Origin: CAYFVR01 sp046541515
Lineage (GTDB): Bacteria > Desulfobacterota > Desulfobacteria > Desulfobacterales > Desulfococcaceae
Direction of reading: 5' to 3'
Length of the DNA: 5,807 bases
NCBI GenBank assembly: GCA_046541515.1
Contig: JBKHDD010000243.1
Coordinates: 1 to 5,807, forward strand
Part shown: one piece after another, positions 1 through 5,713 of the stretch
Layout of the letters: each line of letters begins with the position of its first letter
Numbering within the stretch: position 1 is the stretch's first letter
Program-made: the position numbers and the translations under genes
Notes under the pieces: model-generated
The model's database searches: none
The model's input: only the letters and a program-made list of their open reading frames with translations
Told to the model about the DNA's origin: nothing

Positions 1-59
1 ACCCCGACCTCGGCCACCGAGAACCGGCTCGTGACGCTCGACCCGGCAAAACCGAACCC

Positions 60-263
60 ATGGACGAAATTTCCGTCTCCCGCAACCGCATCCGGCGCAT
101 GTTGCTCGGAACTGCGGAGGGCGACGCCCTGGGTCTTCCCATGGAAGGGCTTTCCCCCGCCCGGGTGTTTTGGGCTCCCCTTCGCCGTATTCATCCCCAT
201 CGGCGAAGGAAGGACCGCGCTCCAGGGTATCCCGACGCGAAAACAGGCTTTCCCTTGGCGTGA
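60..263 (+). pseudogene. ADP-ribosylglycohydrolase (DraG-type) N-terminal remnant
   Basis: The first 36 or so codons of this 67-codon frame read like the start of an ADP-ribosylglycohydrolase. Residues 11-36 contain the family's opening helix pattern G-x3-GDALG-x-P-x-EG (LLGTAEGDALGLPMEG, residues 15-30), followed by a typical L-S-P-A-R-V stretch. After about residue 37 (near position 170) the translation becomes arginine/proline-rich and unlike the family. The Asp-Asp-Thr metal-binding motif expected some 30 residues further on is absent, and the frame stops at 263. Intact family members are roughly 250-350 residues, so the product cannot be an active hydrolase that removes ADP-ribose from proteins. 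The other two forward frames to position 400 do not resume the family convincingly, so this looks like a deletion remnant rather than one frameshift. No clear ribosome binding site precedes the ATG, and the frame is open upstream to the window edge. A small unrelated gene is the less likely alternative. Confidence 0.55.
179..209. repeat. 9-bp inverted repeat in the decayed region
   Basis: CCTTCGCCG at 179-187 is exactly complementary to CGGCGAAGG at 201-209, leaving a 13-base loop. It lies where the ADP-ribosylglycohydrolase similarity ends. No T-run follows on either strand, so it is not a standard terminator. A 9-bp match of this kind could arise by chance in GC-rich DNA of this length. Confidence 0.3.
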
Positions 264-317
264 AGGATGATCATTTACTTCAACAGGTTGTCGAAACGAC
301 GTCTTTTCCGGCCATAC

Positions 318-346
318 TTGACGAAATCTCCCAATTGGAGTATTTC
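318..346 (+). promoter_or_regulatory. Putative sigma-70 promoter for the two-gene unit
   Basis: TTGACG at 318-323 matches the -35 consensus at five of six bases. After a 17-base spacer comes TATTTC at 341-346, a weak -10 (three of six). The surrounding 290-365 stretch is AT-rich compared with the rest of the window, as expected of a promoter. It would give a leader of roughly 45 bases before the ATG at 400. It is the only reasonable promoter seen ahead of the unit; the -10 match is the weak point. Confidence 0.4.
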
Positions 347-399
347 TTAAAGAGAAAAAAAAACCGGCGCTTCATCGGCCCATCCACGGAGAGGCATCC

Positions 400-1209
400 A
401 TGTCCTTCAAGGAAAATCTGCGGGAAAAAATCGAGATCGACCGTCTGGCCCGGAATGTCCGGAATTCCCTGGGCAAGCCCGGCACCGAACGGAAGATCGA
501 CCGGGAGGCGATGCGGCGGCTGCTGGAGCGGACGGATTTTTCCCGGCGGGACCAGCGGGGGATGGAAATCTATCTTCGCGACGGCGCTTCCGGCCCGTCG
601 GATATCCTCGTCCTCGACAACGATCTGCCGCTCTACCATACCACCCTGAGCGACGTGCTGGTTCGAAAAAGCCCCACCCTCAAGGAAATGATCAGCATCA
701 AAAACGCGGTGAAAATTCTGAGCGACAAGGACGTGATCGTTTCCAAGGGGGAAGATACCTTGCAGAAGGTCCACGAACAGGTCCTGGCCGGGCTGGACCT
801 GACCTTTGGCCTTTCCGACCTTCGGGAAATCGCCGAGGAAGGAATTCAGGCCCTGGAGGCCGAGGCGCCCGAAGGGGTGCTGGACGCCTTGAATCTGTTC
901 GCGGAAATTCTGGATTGGGCCGAGCCGCCGGCCCCGCTTCGCCTTTCCCATTGGCGTCAGTTGGGGCGGAAGGCGGAAAAATCCGACGGCGGCGTTTCTT
1001 TCGGTCCCGGCGTACTTTTCAGCCGTTCCAAAAATGCCTTGCGTTGGATTCAAGAGCCGCTGGAATCCAGAAAAAAGGCCGACGCGGAACGATTGAATCA
1101 GATCGCCGAAGGGGAAACGGAACCCGACGCCGAAGGCCGAAAAGTGTTCGACCTTTTATTGGAAACGGTACGCCGGGAGAAACCCGAAGGGTTTCGGGAA
1201 GGCGAATGA
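400..1209 (+). CDS. Conserved protein of unknown function, cytoplasmic, cysteine-free
   Basis: This 269-residue protein has no signal peptide, no membrane segment and no cysteine. It is rich in charged residues and looks mostly helical. It opens with a basic/acidic helix (KENLREKIEIDRLARNV, residues 4-20). A conserved-looking middle section follows: ILVLDNDLPLY (69-79), TTLSDVLVRKSPTLKEMISIKNAVKIL (81-107) and SDKDVIVSKGEDTL (108-121). Later come FGPGVLFSRSKNALRWI (201-217) and a charged tail. I recall similar unnamed proteins from sulfate-reducing Desulfobacterota but know of no assigned function. The start is well supported: GGAGAGG at 388-394 lies five bases before the ATG. The stop overlaps the next start in TGATG, so it is probably translationally coupled to the PAS-Fis regulator gene. 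That suggests it may act with the regulator as a partner or signal-input protein (inference). No catalytic motif is evident. Confidence 0.9.
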   Translation: MSFKENLREKIEIDRLARNVRNSLGKPGTERKIDREAMRRLLERTDFSRRDQRGMEIYLRDGASGPSDILVLDNDLPLYHTTLSDVLVRKSPTLKEMISIKNAVKILSDKDVIVSKGEDTLQKVHEQVLAGLDLTFGLSDLREIAEEGIQALEAEAPEGVLDALNLFAEILDWAEPPAPLRLSHWRQLGRKAEKSDGGVSFGPGVLFSRSKNALRWIQEPLESRKKADAERLNQIAEGETEPDAEGRKVFDLLLETVRREKPEGFREGE

Positions 1210-1841
1210 TGGGCGGCACGGCTTGCATCCAGGGCTTGTTTCCCCCCTCCGTGGAATTGGCGAATTTTCTGGACGGCATTCCGGTGGGAATCTTGATCAT
1301 GGACACGGATCGGCGGGTGGTTACGCTGAATCGCCAAATCAGGGAGTGGACCGGCGCATCGCCGTCCGCCGCCGGCCATCCCTGCTGGGAAGTCGTCAAC
1401 CACAGCCTTTGCCGGGAAAACTGCCCGGTCCCCGCCATGGCCCCTGCGGACGACATTCGTCGAATGGAAGGTTCCATGGAACGGTCCGACACCTTCACCC
1501 TTCCCCTTTCCGTCGCCGTCTGCCCCATCCGAGACGCCGGCGGCCGAATCGTCGGCTTCCTGGAAAGCATGCTGGAATCCAATCCGCGGGAGGTCCTTCC
1601 CTCCCCCGAGGGCGAACGCGGCTGGTTCCGCTCTTCCGCCGGCCAAGGCCCCTCCACCCGCAATTCTTCCTTTGAAAAAGGATCGGAAACGGAAACGCCG
1701 ACCTGGGAAGAGGTCGAACGCCGCCTCATCCTGGACGCCCTGGTTCGATCCGGCGGCAAACGCAAAGAGGCCGCCGTCATTTTGGGCTGGTCGCGAAGCA
1801 CCCTTTGGCGGAAGATGAAGGCGCGGGGGGTGGTGGAATAA
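1209..1841 (+). CDS. PAS domain and Fis-type HTH regulator lacking an AAA+ domain
   Basis: This is a 210-residue protein with two recognisable parts. Residues about 15-122 form a PAS fold: LDGIPVGILIMDTDRRVVTLN at 21-41 is the classic PAS start, and the last strands are at VAVCPIRDAGGRIVGFLE, 102-119. Residues about 165-207 are a Fis-type (HTH_8) DNA-binding domain of the kind ending NtrC-family activators (ERRLILDALVRSGG, then KEAAVILGWSRSTLWRKMK). The roughly 40-residue linker between them has no Walker motifs and no GAFTGA loop, so the protein cannot itself remodel sigma-54 polymerase. Within the PAS, Cys59, Cys68 and Cys72 form C-x8-C-x3-C, a pattern I associate with PAS domains of Desulfobacterota Fis-family regulators; redox or metal sensing is possible but unproven. 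The start at 1209 is chosen because GGAAGG at 1197-1202 is six bases away; the adjacent in-frame ATG at 1206 adds one residue. Likely role: ligand- or redox-responsive DNA-binding regulator, perhaps of its own operon. Confidence 0.9.
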   Translation: MGGTACIQGLFPPSVELANFLDGIPVGILIMDTDRRVVTLNRQIREWTGASPSAAGHPCWEVVNHSLCRENCPVPAMAPADDIRRMEGSMERSDTFTLPLSVAVCPIRDAGGRIVGFLESMLESNPREVLPSPEGERGWFRSSAGQGPSTRNSSFEKGSETETPTWEEVERRLILDALVRSGGKRKEAAVILGWSRSTLWRKMKARGVVE

Positions 1842-1849
1842 CGCCCCCC
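1825..1849. repeat. G6/C6 inverted repeat spanning the regulator stop codon
   Basis: Six G at 1825-1830 can pair with six C at 1844-1849 across a 13-base loop that contains the TAA stop of the PAS-Fis gene. The nearest T-run (1864-1868) is 14 bases beyond the stem, too far for a normal intrinsic terminator. It may slow ribosomes or protect the mRNA 3' end, or mean nothing. Confidence 0.3.
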
Positions 1850-1969
1850 TTCGTCATGGTAGGTTTTTCCGAAAGCGATCCCATCCAAGCCATCATGCCG
1901 CCGCCTTTCGGCGCCGTCCCAATGCCGTTCACTTTGGGATTTCAATGGGTCAATGGCGCCGGATTGAAA

Positions 1970-2002
1970 CAGGGCGAACGCGATTCGCCCCTGCCATTTT
2001 TT
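1970..2002 (+). terminator. Probable intrinsic terminator of the 400-1841 unit
   Basis: GGGCGAA (1972-1978) pairs with TTCGCCC (1984-1990) around a 5-base loop. The outer CA (1970-1971) can also pair with TG (1992-1993) if C1991 is bulged. Three bases later comes a run of six T (1997-2002). Hairpin plus T-run is the standard rho-independent layout. It sits about 130 bases after the regulator stop and ahead of the next promoter, which fits ending the first transcription unit. Confidence 0.6.
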
Positions 2003-2074
2003 CCGGTAAACTGAACGGTATTGGCGCCAGTCCCCATCAATCCCTTCGAATTCTCTTTCCCACGCCCTTTTCCC

Positions 2075-2103
2075 TTGCCCCAATCCTTCCTTTTCTGTAT
2101 GAA
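2075..2103 (+). promoter_or_regulatory. Putative sigma-70 promoter for the toroid-acyltransferase-PerM unit
   Basis: TTGCCC at 2075-2080 (four of six) and TATGAA at 2098-2103 (four of six) are separated by exactly 17 bases. The position, after a terminator and about 47 bases before the ATG at 2151, is sensible. The purine-rich AGGAAAGG at 2130-2137 lies in the expected leader, but it is 13 bases from the ATG, longer than usual for a ribosome binding site. Confidence 0.4.
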
Positions 2104-2150
2104 TATCGCCTCGATACCGGCATAAATACAGGAAAGGTTCCAGTTCTATC

Positions 2151-3203
2151 ATGCGCGTTTCGATCAACCGCTCCGTTCCTCATTCGCTTCCGATTTCCGA
2201 CATCTCCGGCCTGATTCGAGAAACGCAAAAACCGGACGGGGAAATCCCCTGGACCGACGACGAAAAAACGGATCCCTGGGACCATGTGGAATCGGCCATG
2301 GCCCTCAACGTGGCCGGCGACGTCGCTTTCGCCCGTCGCGCCTGGGAATGGTCCGCCCGCAATCAACTTCCCGATGGCGGATGGTTTTCCGCCTGCCAAA
2401 ATGGCATTCCCATCGACCGCACCCGGGAATCCCACATGGCCACCTACCTCGCCGCGGGCCTCTTCCATGATTATTTAATTCACAAGGACCGAAATCTCCT
2501 GGAACGCATGTGGCCGACGGTGGAATCGGCCGTGGATTTCGCCCTTCGCCTCCAGGCCGCCGGCGGGGAGGTGTTCTGGGCGTTGAATCCGGCGGGCGAG
2601 GTGGATCCCATGGCCCTGCTTGCCGCCTCCAGTTCGGTGTTTCTGGGGCTTCGATGCGCCGTCGCCATCGGGGAGCTGCTGAACCGACCCCGGCCCCGCT
2701 GGGTTTCCGCCATGGAACGGCTGGGACACGCCATCCGGGAATGCCCGCACCTGTTCAATATGACCAAGGCCCGGTTTAGCATGGACTGGTTTTATCCCGT
2801 TCTTTGCGGGGCGATAACCGGGGAGGCGGCGGAGCGAAGACTGGAACAAAGCTGGAAAAAATTCGTCGTGACCGGCCAAGGCGTCCGTTGCGTGTCGGAC
2901 CGGCCCTGGGTGACGGTGGCCGAAACCTGCGAACTTTGCCTGGCCCTGTGCGCCATGGGCCGGCGCAACCGGGCGGAAATCGTCTTCGACTGGATTGCGG
3001 AGCGGCGCGATCCCGACGGCGCCTACTGGTGCGGTTTCACCTTTCCGGACATGACCATTTGGCCGGAGGACCGGCTGACGTGGACCAACGCCGCCGTTCT
3101 TCTGGCGGCGGACGCCATTTATGGATTGACGCCGGGCGGCCGGATATTTGATCATTCGTTTTGGCATTCCCGATTGGGGAATCTTTGCGGACGGCGGTCG
3201 TGA
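2151..3203 (+). CDS. Prenyltransferase-like alpha/alpha-toroid protein
   Basis: This 350-residue soluble protein resembles the actinobacterial and proteobacterial proteins loosely annotated 'prenyltransferase' or 'squalene cyclase-like'. These share the helical toroid fold, but I know of no assigned reaction. Family-like landmarks, as I recall them: PDGEIPWTDDEKTDPWDHVE (28-47), LPDGGWF (73-79), MDWFYPVLCGAI.GE (211-225), DRPWVTVAETCEL (250-262), DPDGAYWCGFTFPD (287-300) and IWPEDRLTWTNAAVLLAADA (303-322). Three PDG-x-W-type segments (28-34, 74-78, 288-293) recall the QW repeats of terpene-cyclase toroids. The DxDD acid motif of hopene cyclases is absent, as are farnesyltransferase zinc ligands, so neither reaction should be assumed. 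There is no signal peptide or membrane segment, so it is probably cytoplasmic. The ATG is the only good start, although its ribosome binding site is 13 bases away. It is the first gene of a coupled unit with an acyltransferase; a role in making or trimming an envelope lipid or glycan is inference. Confidence 0.9.
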   Translation: MRVSINRSVPHSLPISDISGLIRETQKPDGEIPWTDDEKTDPWDHVESAMALNVAGDVAFARRAWEWSARNQLPDGGWFSACQNGIPIDRTRESHMATYLAAGLFHDYLIHKDRNLLERMWPTVESAVDFALRLQAAGGEVFWALNPAGEVDPMALLAASSSVFLGLRCAVAIGELLNRPRPRWVSAMERLGHAIRECPHLFNMTKARFSMDWFYPVLCGAITGEAAERRLEQSWKKFVVTGQGVRCVSDRPWVTVAETCELCLALCAMGRRNRAEIVFDWIAERRDPDGAYWCGFTFPDMTIWPEDRLTWTNAAVLLAADAIYGLTPGGRIFDHSFWHSRLGNLCGRRS

Positions 3204-3919
3204 TCCGGGACCACCGCCCGTACTACGTGAAGCGGCTGTACCGGAAAATGGAGAGCTGGTACGCCCGGCGTCGGCTGGGACCTCAATTCGAACGGCTGGG
3301 AAAGGGCGGAACTTTCTTCAAGCCCTGGAATGTGGAATTGTTCGGCCCCCGCATTTCCATGGGAAATTTCGCAACCATCATCGCCGCGCCGGACCGCCGG
3401 GTCCGGTTCTGCGTATGGCCCGCGGAAGCCGAATCCGGCGAAATCCGAATCGGCGACTACGGGCTGGTTTGTCCGGGCGCGCGAATCGGCTCCGCCTCCG
3501 GCGTTTTCATCGGGGACAACTGCATGATTGCCAGCGGGGCCTATATCACCGATTCCGATTGGCACGGCCTGTATGACCGGGTTTCCACCGGAACCGCGTC
3601 TCCGGTGACCATCTCGGAAAATGTCTGGATTGGAGACGGGGCCATGATCTGCAAGGGCGTCTCCGTGGGGCGAAACAGCGTGATCGGCGCGGGGGCGGTG
3701 GTCACCCGCGACGTTCCGGATGACGCGGTGGCGGCGGGCAATCCCGCCGCCGTGGTCAAGCGGCTGGACCCCGGAAAACCGCGCGTCCCCAGAGACCGCT
3801 GGTTCGCCGACCCGGACCGGCTGGCCCGGGAACTGGATCAGTGGGACCGGGACATTCTGCGGCAGAACACCACCGGCCACTGGCTGCGACACCTCCTGGT
3901 TCCCAGACGGGGGGACTGA
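3200..3919 (+). CDS. Hexapeptide-repeat acyltransferase (left-handed beta-helix)
   Basis: This is a 239-residue O-acyltransferase of the acetyltransferase/LbH superfamily, which transfers acetyl or similar groups from CoA to sugars and other hydroxyls, usually as a trimer. Hexapeptide turns run from about residue 48 to 187: FGPRISMGN, IRIGDYGLVCPGARIG, VFIGDNCMIASGAYI, VTISENVWIGDGAMICKGVSVG. The classic closing segment is IGAGAVVTRDVPDDAVAAGNP (162-182). His122 in TDSDWHGLYDR (117-127) sits where the family's catalytic histidine is expected. The basic N-terminus (RDHRPYYVKRLYRKMESWYARRR, 3-25) may bind the acceptor or the membrane surface. The GTG at 3200 is chosen because it overlaps the upstream stop (GTGA) and the family-like sequence begins there. 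TTG codons at 3161 and 3185 could extend it; GGGGA at 3176-3180 would suit the latter. The substrate is unknown. The stop overlaps the start of the next gene. Confidence 0.92.
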   Translation: MIRDHRPYYVKRLYRKMESWYARRRLGPQFERLGKGGTFFKPWNVELFGPRISMGNFATIIAAPDRRVRFCVWPAEAESGEIRIGDYGLVCPGARIGSASGVFIGDNCMIASGAYITDSDWHGLYDRVSTGTASPVTISENVWIGDGAMICKGVSVGRNSVIGAGAVVTRDVPDDAVAAGNPAAVVKRLDPGKPRVPRDRWFADPDRLARELDQWDRDILRQNTTGHWLRHLLVPRRGD

Positions 3920-5055
3920 TGCTTCAGATATTCCGAAACTGGATCTATCGCTACTTCTCCGACCCGCAAGTGCTCATTCTCGGGCTCCTGCTGGTCTTCG
4001 GCTTCGTTTTTGTTTTTTACCTGGGCCAGATTCTGCTGCCGGTCTTCATCAGCGTCGTGATCGCCTACCTGCTGGAAGGCATCGTGGCCTGGCTTCATCG
4101 GCTCAAAATGCCCAGGTTCGCGGCGGTTCTGGTGGTGTTTCTGGGATTTCTGACCTGCCTGCTCATTCTCAGCATCTGGCTGCTGCCCATGCTGTCCCGC
4201 CAGATCGTCCAACTTCTTCAAGACCTCCCGGCCATGATCGCCAACGGCCAGAAAGAATTGATGCACCTGCCGGAAAAATATCCGGAATTCATCTCCGTGG
4301 AACAAATCCGGCAGATCATCGACTATGTCACCACGGAGCTGACCCGGGCCGGCCAATACCTGCTGTCCATCTCCCTGGCCTCGGTCCGGGGGCTGATCAC
4401 CTTTCTCGTCTACATGATTCTGGTGCCCTTGCTAATCTTTTTCTTCCTCAAGGACAAACATCTGCTTCTGGAATGGCTCGAAGGATTCCTTCCGGAAGAA
4501 CGGCGGCTGGCGGGAGAAGTCTGGCGGGAGGTCAATTTCCAGATCGGCAATTATGTCCGGGGAAAAATCTGGGAAATCCTGATCGTCTGGGGCGTCAGCT
4601 ATCTGACCTTCAAAATGCTGGGACTGCCCTTCGCCATGCTCCAGTCCCTATTTGTGGGGCTTTCGGTGCTCGTGCCCTACATCGGGGCGACCGTGATGTT
4701 CCTGCCGGTGGGGCTGATCGCCTTTCTGGAGTGGGGAGTGGGGTCCCAACTGGCCACCACGTTGATCGCCCTGGCCATCATCCAGGCCCTGGACGGAAAC
4801 CTCCTGGTGCCTCTGCTGCTGTCCGGCGTCGTCAACCTGCATCCGGTGGCCATCATCGTGGCGGTCCTGCTGTTCGGCGGACTCTGGGGCGTTTGGGGAC
4901 TGTTTTTCGCCATTCCGCTGGCCACGTTGTTCCACGCGGTGGTCAAGGCCTGGAAATCTTCCCAACGGGAGCGGAAGTCAGGGACGGAAAGCGAGGAAAG
5001 CCCGCTCCCTTCGCGGTCCACTTCCTCCCGACAAGTTTCGGAATCCAATCCCTGA
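3919..5055 (+). CDS. perM: PerM/AI-2E family inner-membrane protein
   Basis: This 378-residue polytopic membrane protein belongs to the AI-2E transporter/permease family (PerM, YdiK, TqsA), and its motifs look closest to PerM. The N-terminus FRNWIYRYFSDPQ (5-17) is typical. Hydrophobic segments lie at roughly 18-34, 37-54, 67-91, 152-177, 216-232, 240-270, 277-290 and 308-342. Between the third and fourth is a soluble loop with LPEKYPEFIS (117-126). Signatures include LVPLLIFFFLKDK (168-180), QIGNYVRGK (208-216), VPYIGA (252-257), and ALDGNLLVPLL (290-300) running into VNLHPVAIIVAVLLFGGLWGVWGLFFAIPLATL (305-337). The family has been linked to autoinducer-2 export (TqsA) and to ion transport, but PerM's substrate is not settled. 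The last 30 residues are a Ser/Glu/Arg-rich tail without predicted structure. The ATG at 3919 overlaps the acyltransferase stop (TGATG), and GGGGGGA at 3909-3915 serves as ribosome binding site. Coupling suggests a product-export role for this unit (inference). Confidence 0.95.
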   Translation: MLQIFRNWIYRYFSDPQVLILGLLLVFGFVFVFYLGQILLPVFISVVIAYLLEGIVAWLHRLKMPRFAAVLVVFLGFLTCLLILSIWLLPMLSRQIVQLLQDLPAMIANGQKELMHLPEKYPEFISVEQIRQIIDYVTTELTRAGQYLLSISLASVRGLITFLVYMILVPLLIFFFLKDKHLLLEWLEGFLPEERRLAGEVWREVNFQIGNYVRGKIWEILIVWGVSYLTFKMLGLPFAMLQSLFVGLSVLVPYIGATVMFLPVGLIAFLEWGVGSQLATTLIALAIIQALDGNLLVPLLLSGVVNLHPVAIIVAVLLFGGLWGVWGLFFAIPLATLFHAVVKAWKSSQRERKSGTESEESPLPSRSTSSRQVSESNP

Positions 5056-5176
5056 GAGAGGAATGCGGTGAAGGCCCGGTCGGCCTGATCCCAAGCGAAT
5101 CTCCGAGGGGAACCGCGAAACGGCTTCGGCCAAAGCCCCGTCGCTCTTCTTTCCGCCCTTTGCGTCCGAATCCGAT

Positions 5177-5713
5177 TCACCTCGCTCGATTTCGTCGCCG
5201 CGCCAGATGCAATAGTCCGCCCAGGGTTTTGGCGTCCTGAATTTCGCCGGCATCGACCATTTCCCACACGTTTCCCAACGGAAACGTGTGAACCTCGATC
5301 ACCTCGTCGGCGTCCAGGGCCTGTTGGGCGGGTCGAAGAGATTCGGCCAAAAACAGGTGAATCCGTTCGTCGGCATAGCCCGGCACGGGAACAATTTCCC
5401 CCAGCTTCTCCCACCGGTCGGCGGAATAGCCGATTTCCTCCACGATTTCCCGCTTCGCGCCGTCCAATGGATCTTCCCCCGGCTCCAGCGTCCCCGCCGG
5501 TATCTCCCAAAGGGATGTCCCCACCGCGTGCCGATACTGCCGCAGAAGAATCACGGTCTCCGGATCCGGCATGGGAACCATGGCGGCGGCCCCCGGATGG
5601 CGGATCAGGTCCAGCTCCGTGGTCACCCCGTTGTCCAGGGTCACCCTTTCCCGAATCATCTCGAACACCCGGCCCCGGTGGACGGGGGTCCGTTCATGCA
5701 CCAAAACCGCCAT
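5177..5713 (-). CDS. NUDIX hydrolase, ADP-ribose pyrophosphatase type
   Basis: This is a 178-residue cytoplasmic NUDIX enzyme. A perfect NUDIX box G-x5-E-x7-REUxEExGU spans residues 74-96 (G74, E80, R88-E89, E92-E93, G95), which binds the Mg2+ ions that drive cleavage of a nucleoside diphosphate linked to X. The pattern fits the ADP-ribose pyrophosphatase (NudF/NUDT5-like) group: GAAAMVPM (41-48), VILLRQYRHAVGTSLWEIPAG (54-74) just before the box, and VPVPGYADERIHLFLAE (108-124) after it, with a proline about 16 residues beyond G95. Likely reaction: ADP-ribose to AMP and ribose 5-phosphate; related nucleotide sugars are possible. The ATG at 5713 is preferred because GGAGAG is four bases upstream; an upstream in-frame TTG at 5737 would add eight residues with no good ribosome binding site. 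The gene converges on perM across a 121-base gap and is probably transcribed separately. Part of its 3' half forms a strong inverted repeat. Confidence 0.95.
   Translation of the reverse strand: MAVLVHERTPVHRGRVFEMIRERVTLDNGVTTELDLIRHPGAAAMVPMPDPETVILLRQYRHAVGTSLWEIPAGTLEPGEDPLDGAKREIVEEIGYSADRWEKLGEIVPVPGYADERIHLFLAESLRPAQQALDADEVIEVHTFPLGNVWEMVDAGEIQDAKTLGGLLHLARRRNRAR
5265..5290. repeat. 11-bp perfect inverted repeat with 4-base loop inside the NUDIX gene
   Basis: CACACGTTTCC at 5265-5275 is exactly complementary to GGAAACGTGTG at 5280-5290, with the loop CAAC between. It lies in codons for VHTFPLGNVW (residues 141-150) of the NUDIX protein, about 86 bases before its stop. No T-run follows the stem on either strand, so it is not an ordinary terminator. 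In the mRNA it would form a stable stem with a GUUG loop. Confidence 0.85.

Larger units (their letters stand above)
1842..2150. other. Intergenic region between the two + strand units
   Basis: These 309 bases separate two co-directional gene groups. I see a probable terminator (1970-2002) and a probable promoter (2075-2103), plus a small stem TCCCAA/TTGGGA (1917-1922 with 1934-1939). The palindrome GGCGCC occurs three times (1910-1915, 1955-1960, 2023-2028). The stretch 2031-2097 is pyrimidine-rich on the + strand. No convincing protein is coded on either strand, and no tRNA-like fold was recognised. Confidence 0.6.

Noticed and set aside
280..1053. A 257-codon - strand frame antisense to the unknown protein gene
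   Set aside because: No ribosome binding site or domain pattern, and the opposite strand has a well-placed start, ribosome binding site and coupled downstream gene.
2099..2125. An 8-codon leader peptide frame starting at ATG 2099
   Set aside because: No ribosome binding site precedes it, it overlaps the proposed -10 element, and there is no attenuator-like structure after it.
1019..2167. A 382-codon open frame on the - strand across the PAS-Fis gene and the intergenic region
   Set aside because: Its composition (very Arg/Ser/Pro-rich) is typical of the antisense of a GC-rich gene, no family pattern is seen, and the + strand gene it covers has clear PAS and HTH domains.
3720..5240. A 506-codon + strand frame overlapping the acyltransferase end and the whole of perM
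   Set aside because: It is Pro/Arg/Ala-rich with no recognisable domain and runs out of frame with two confidently identified genes; it is a high-GC shadow.
4677..5510. A 277-codon - strand frame across the end of perM and the start of the NUDIX region
   Set aside because: It is Arg/Gly/Ser-rich and overlaps two well-supported genes; no motif supports it.
60..5713. A functional ADP-ribose pathway linking the DraG remnant and the NUDIX ADP-ribose pyrophosphatase
   Set aside because: The remnant cannot be active, the two lie more than 4.9 kb apart on opposite strands with unrelated genes between, so the shared chemistry is most likely coincidence.
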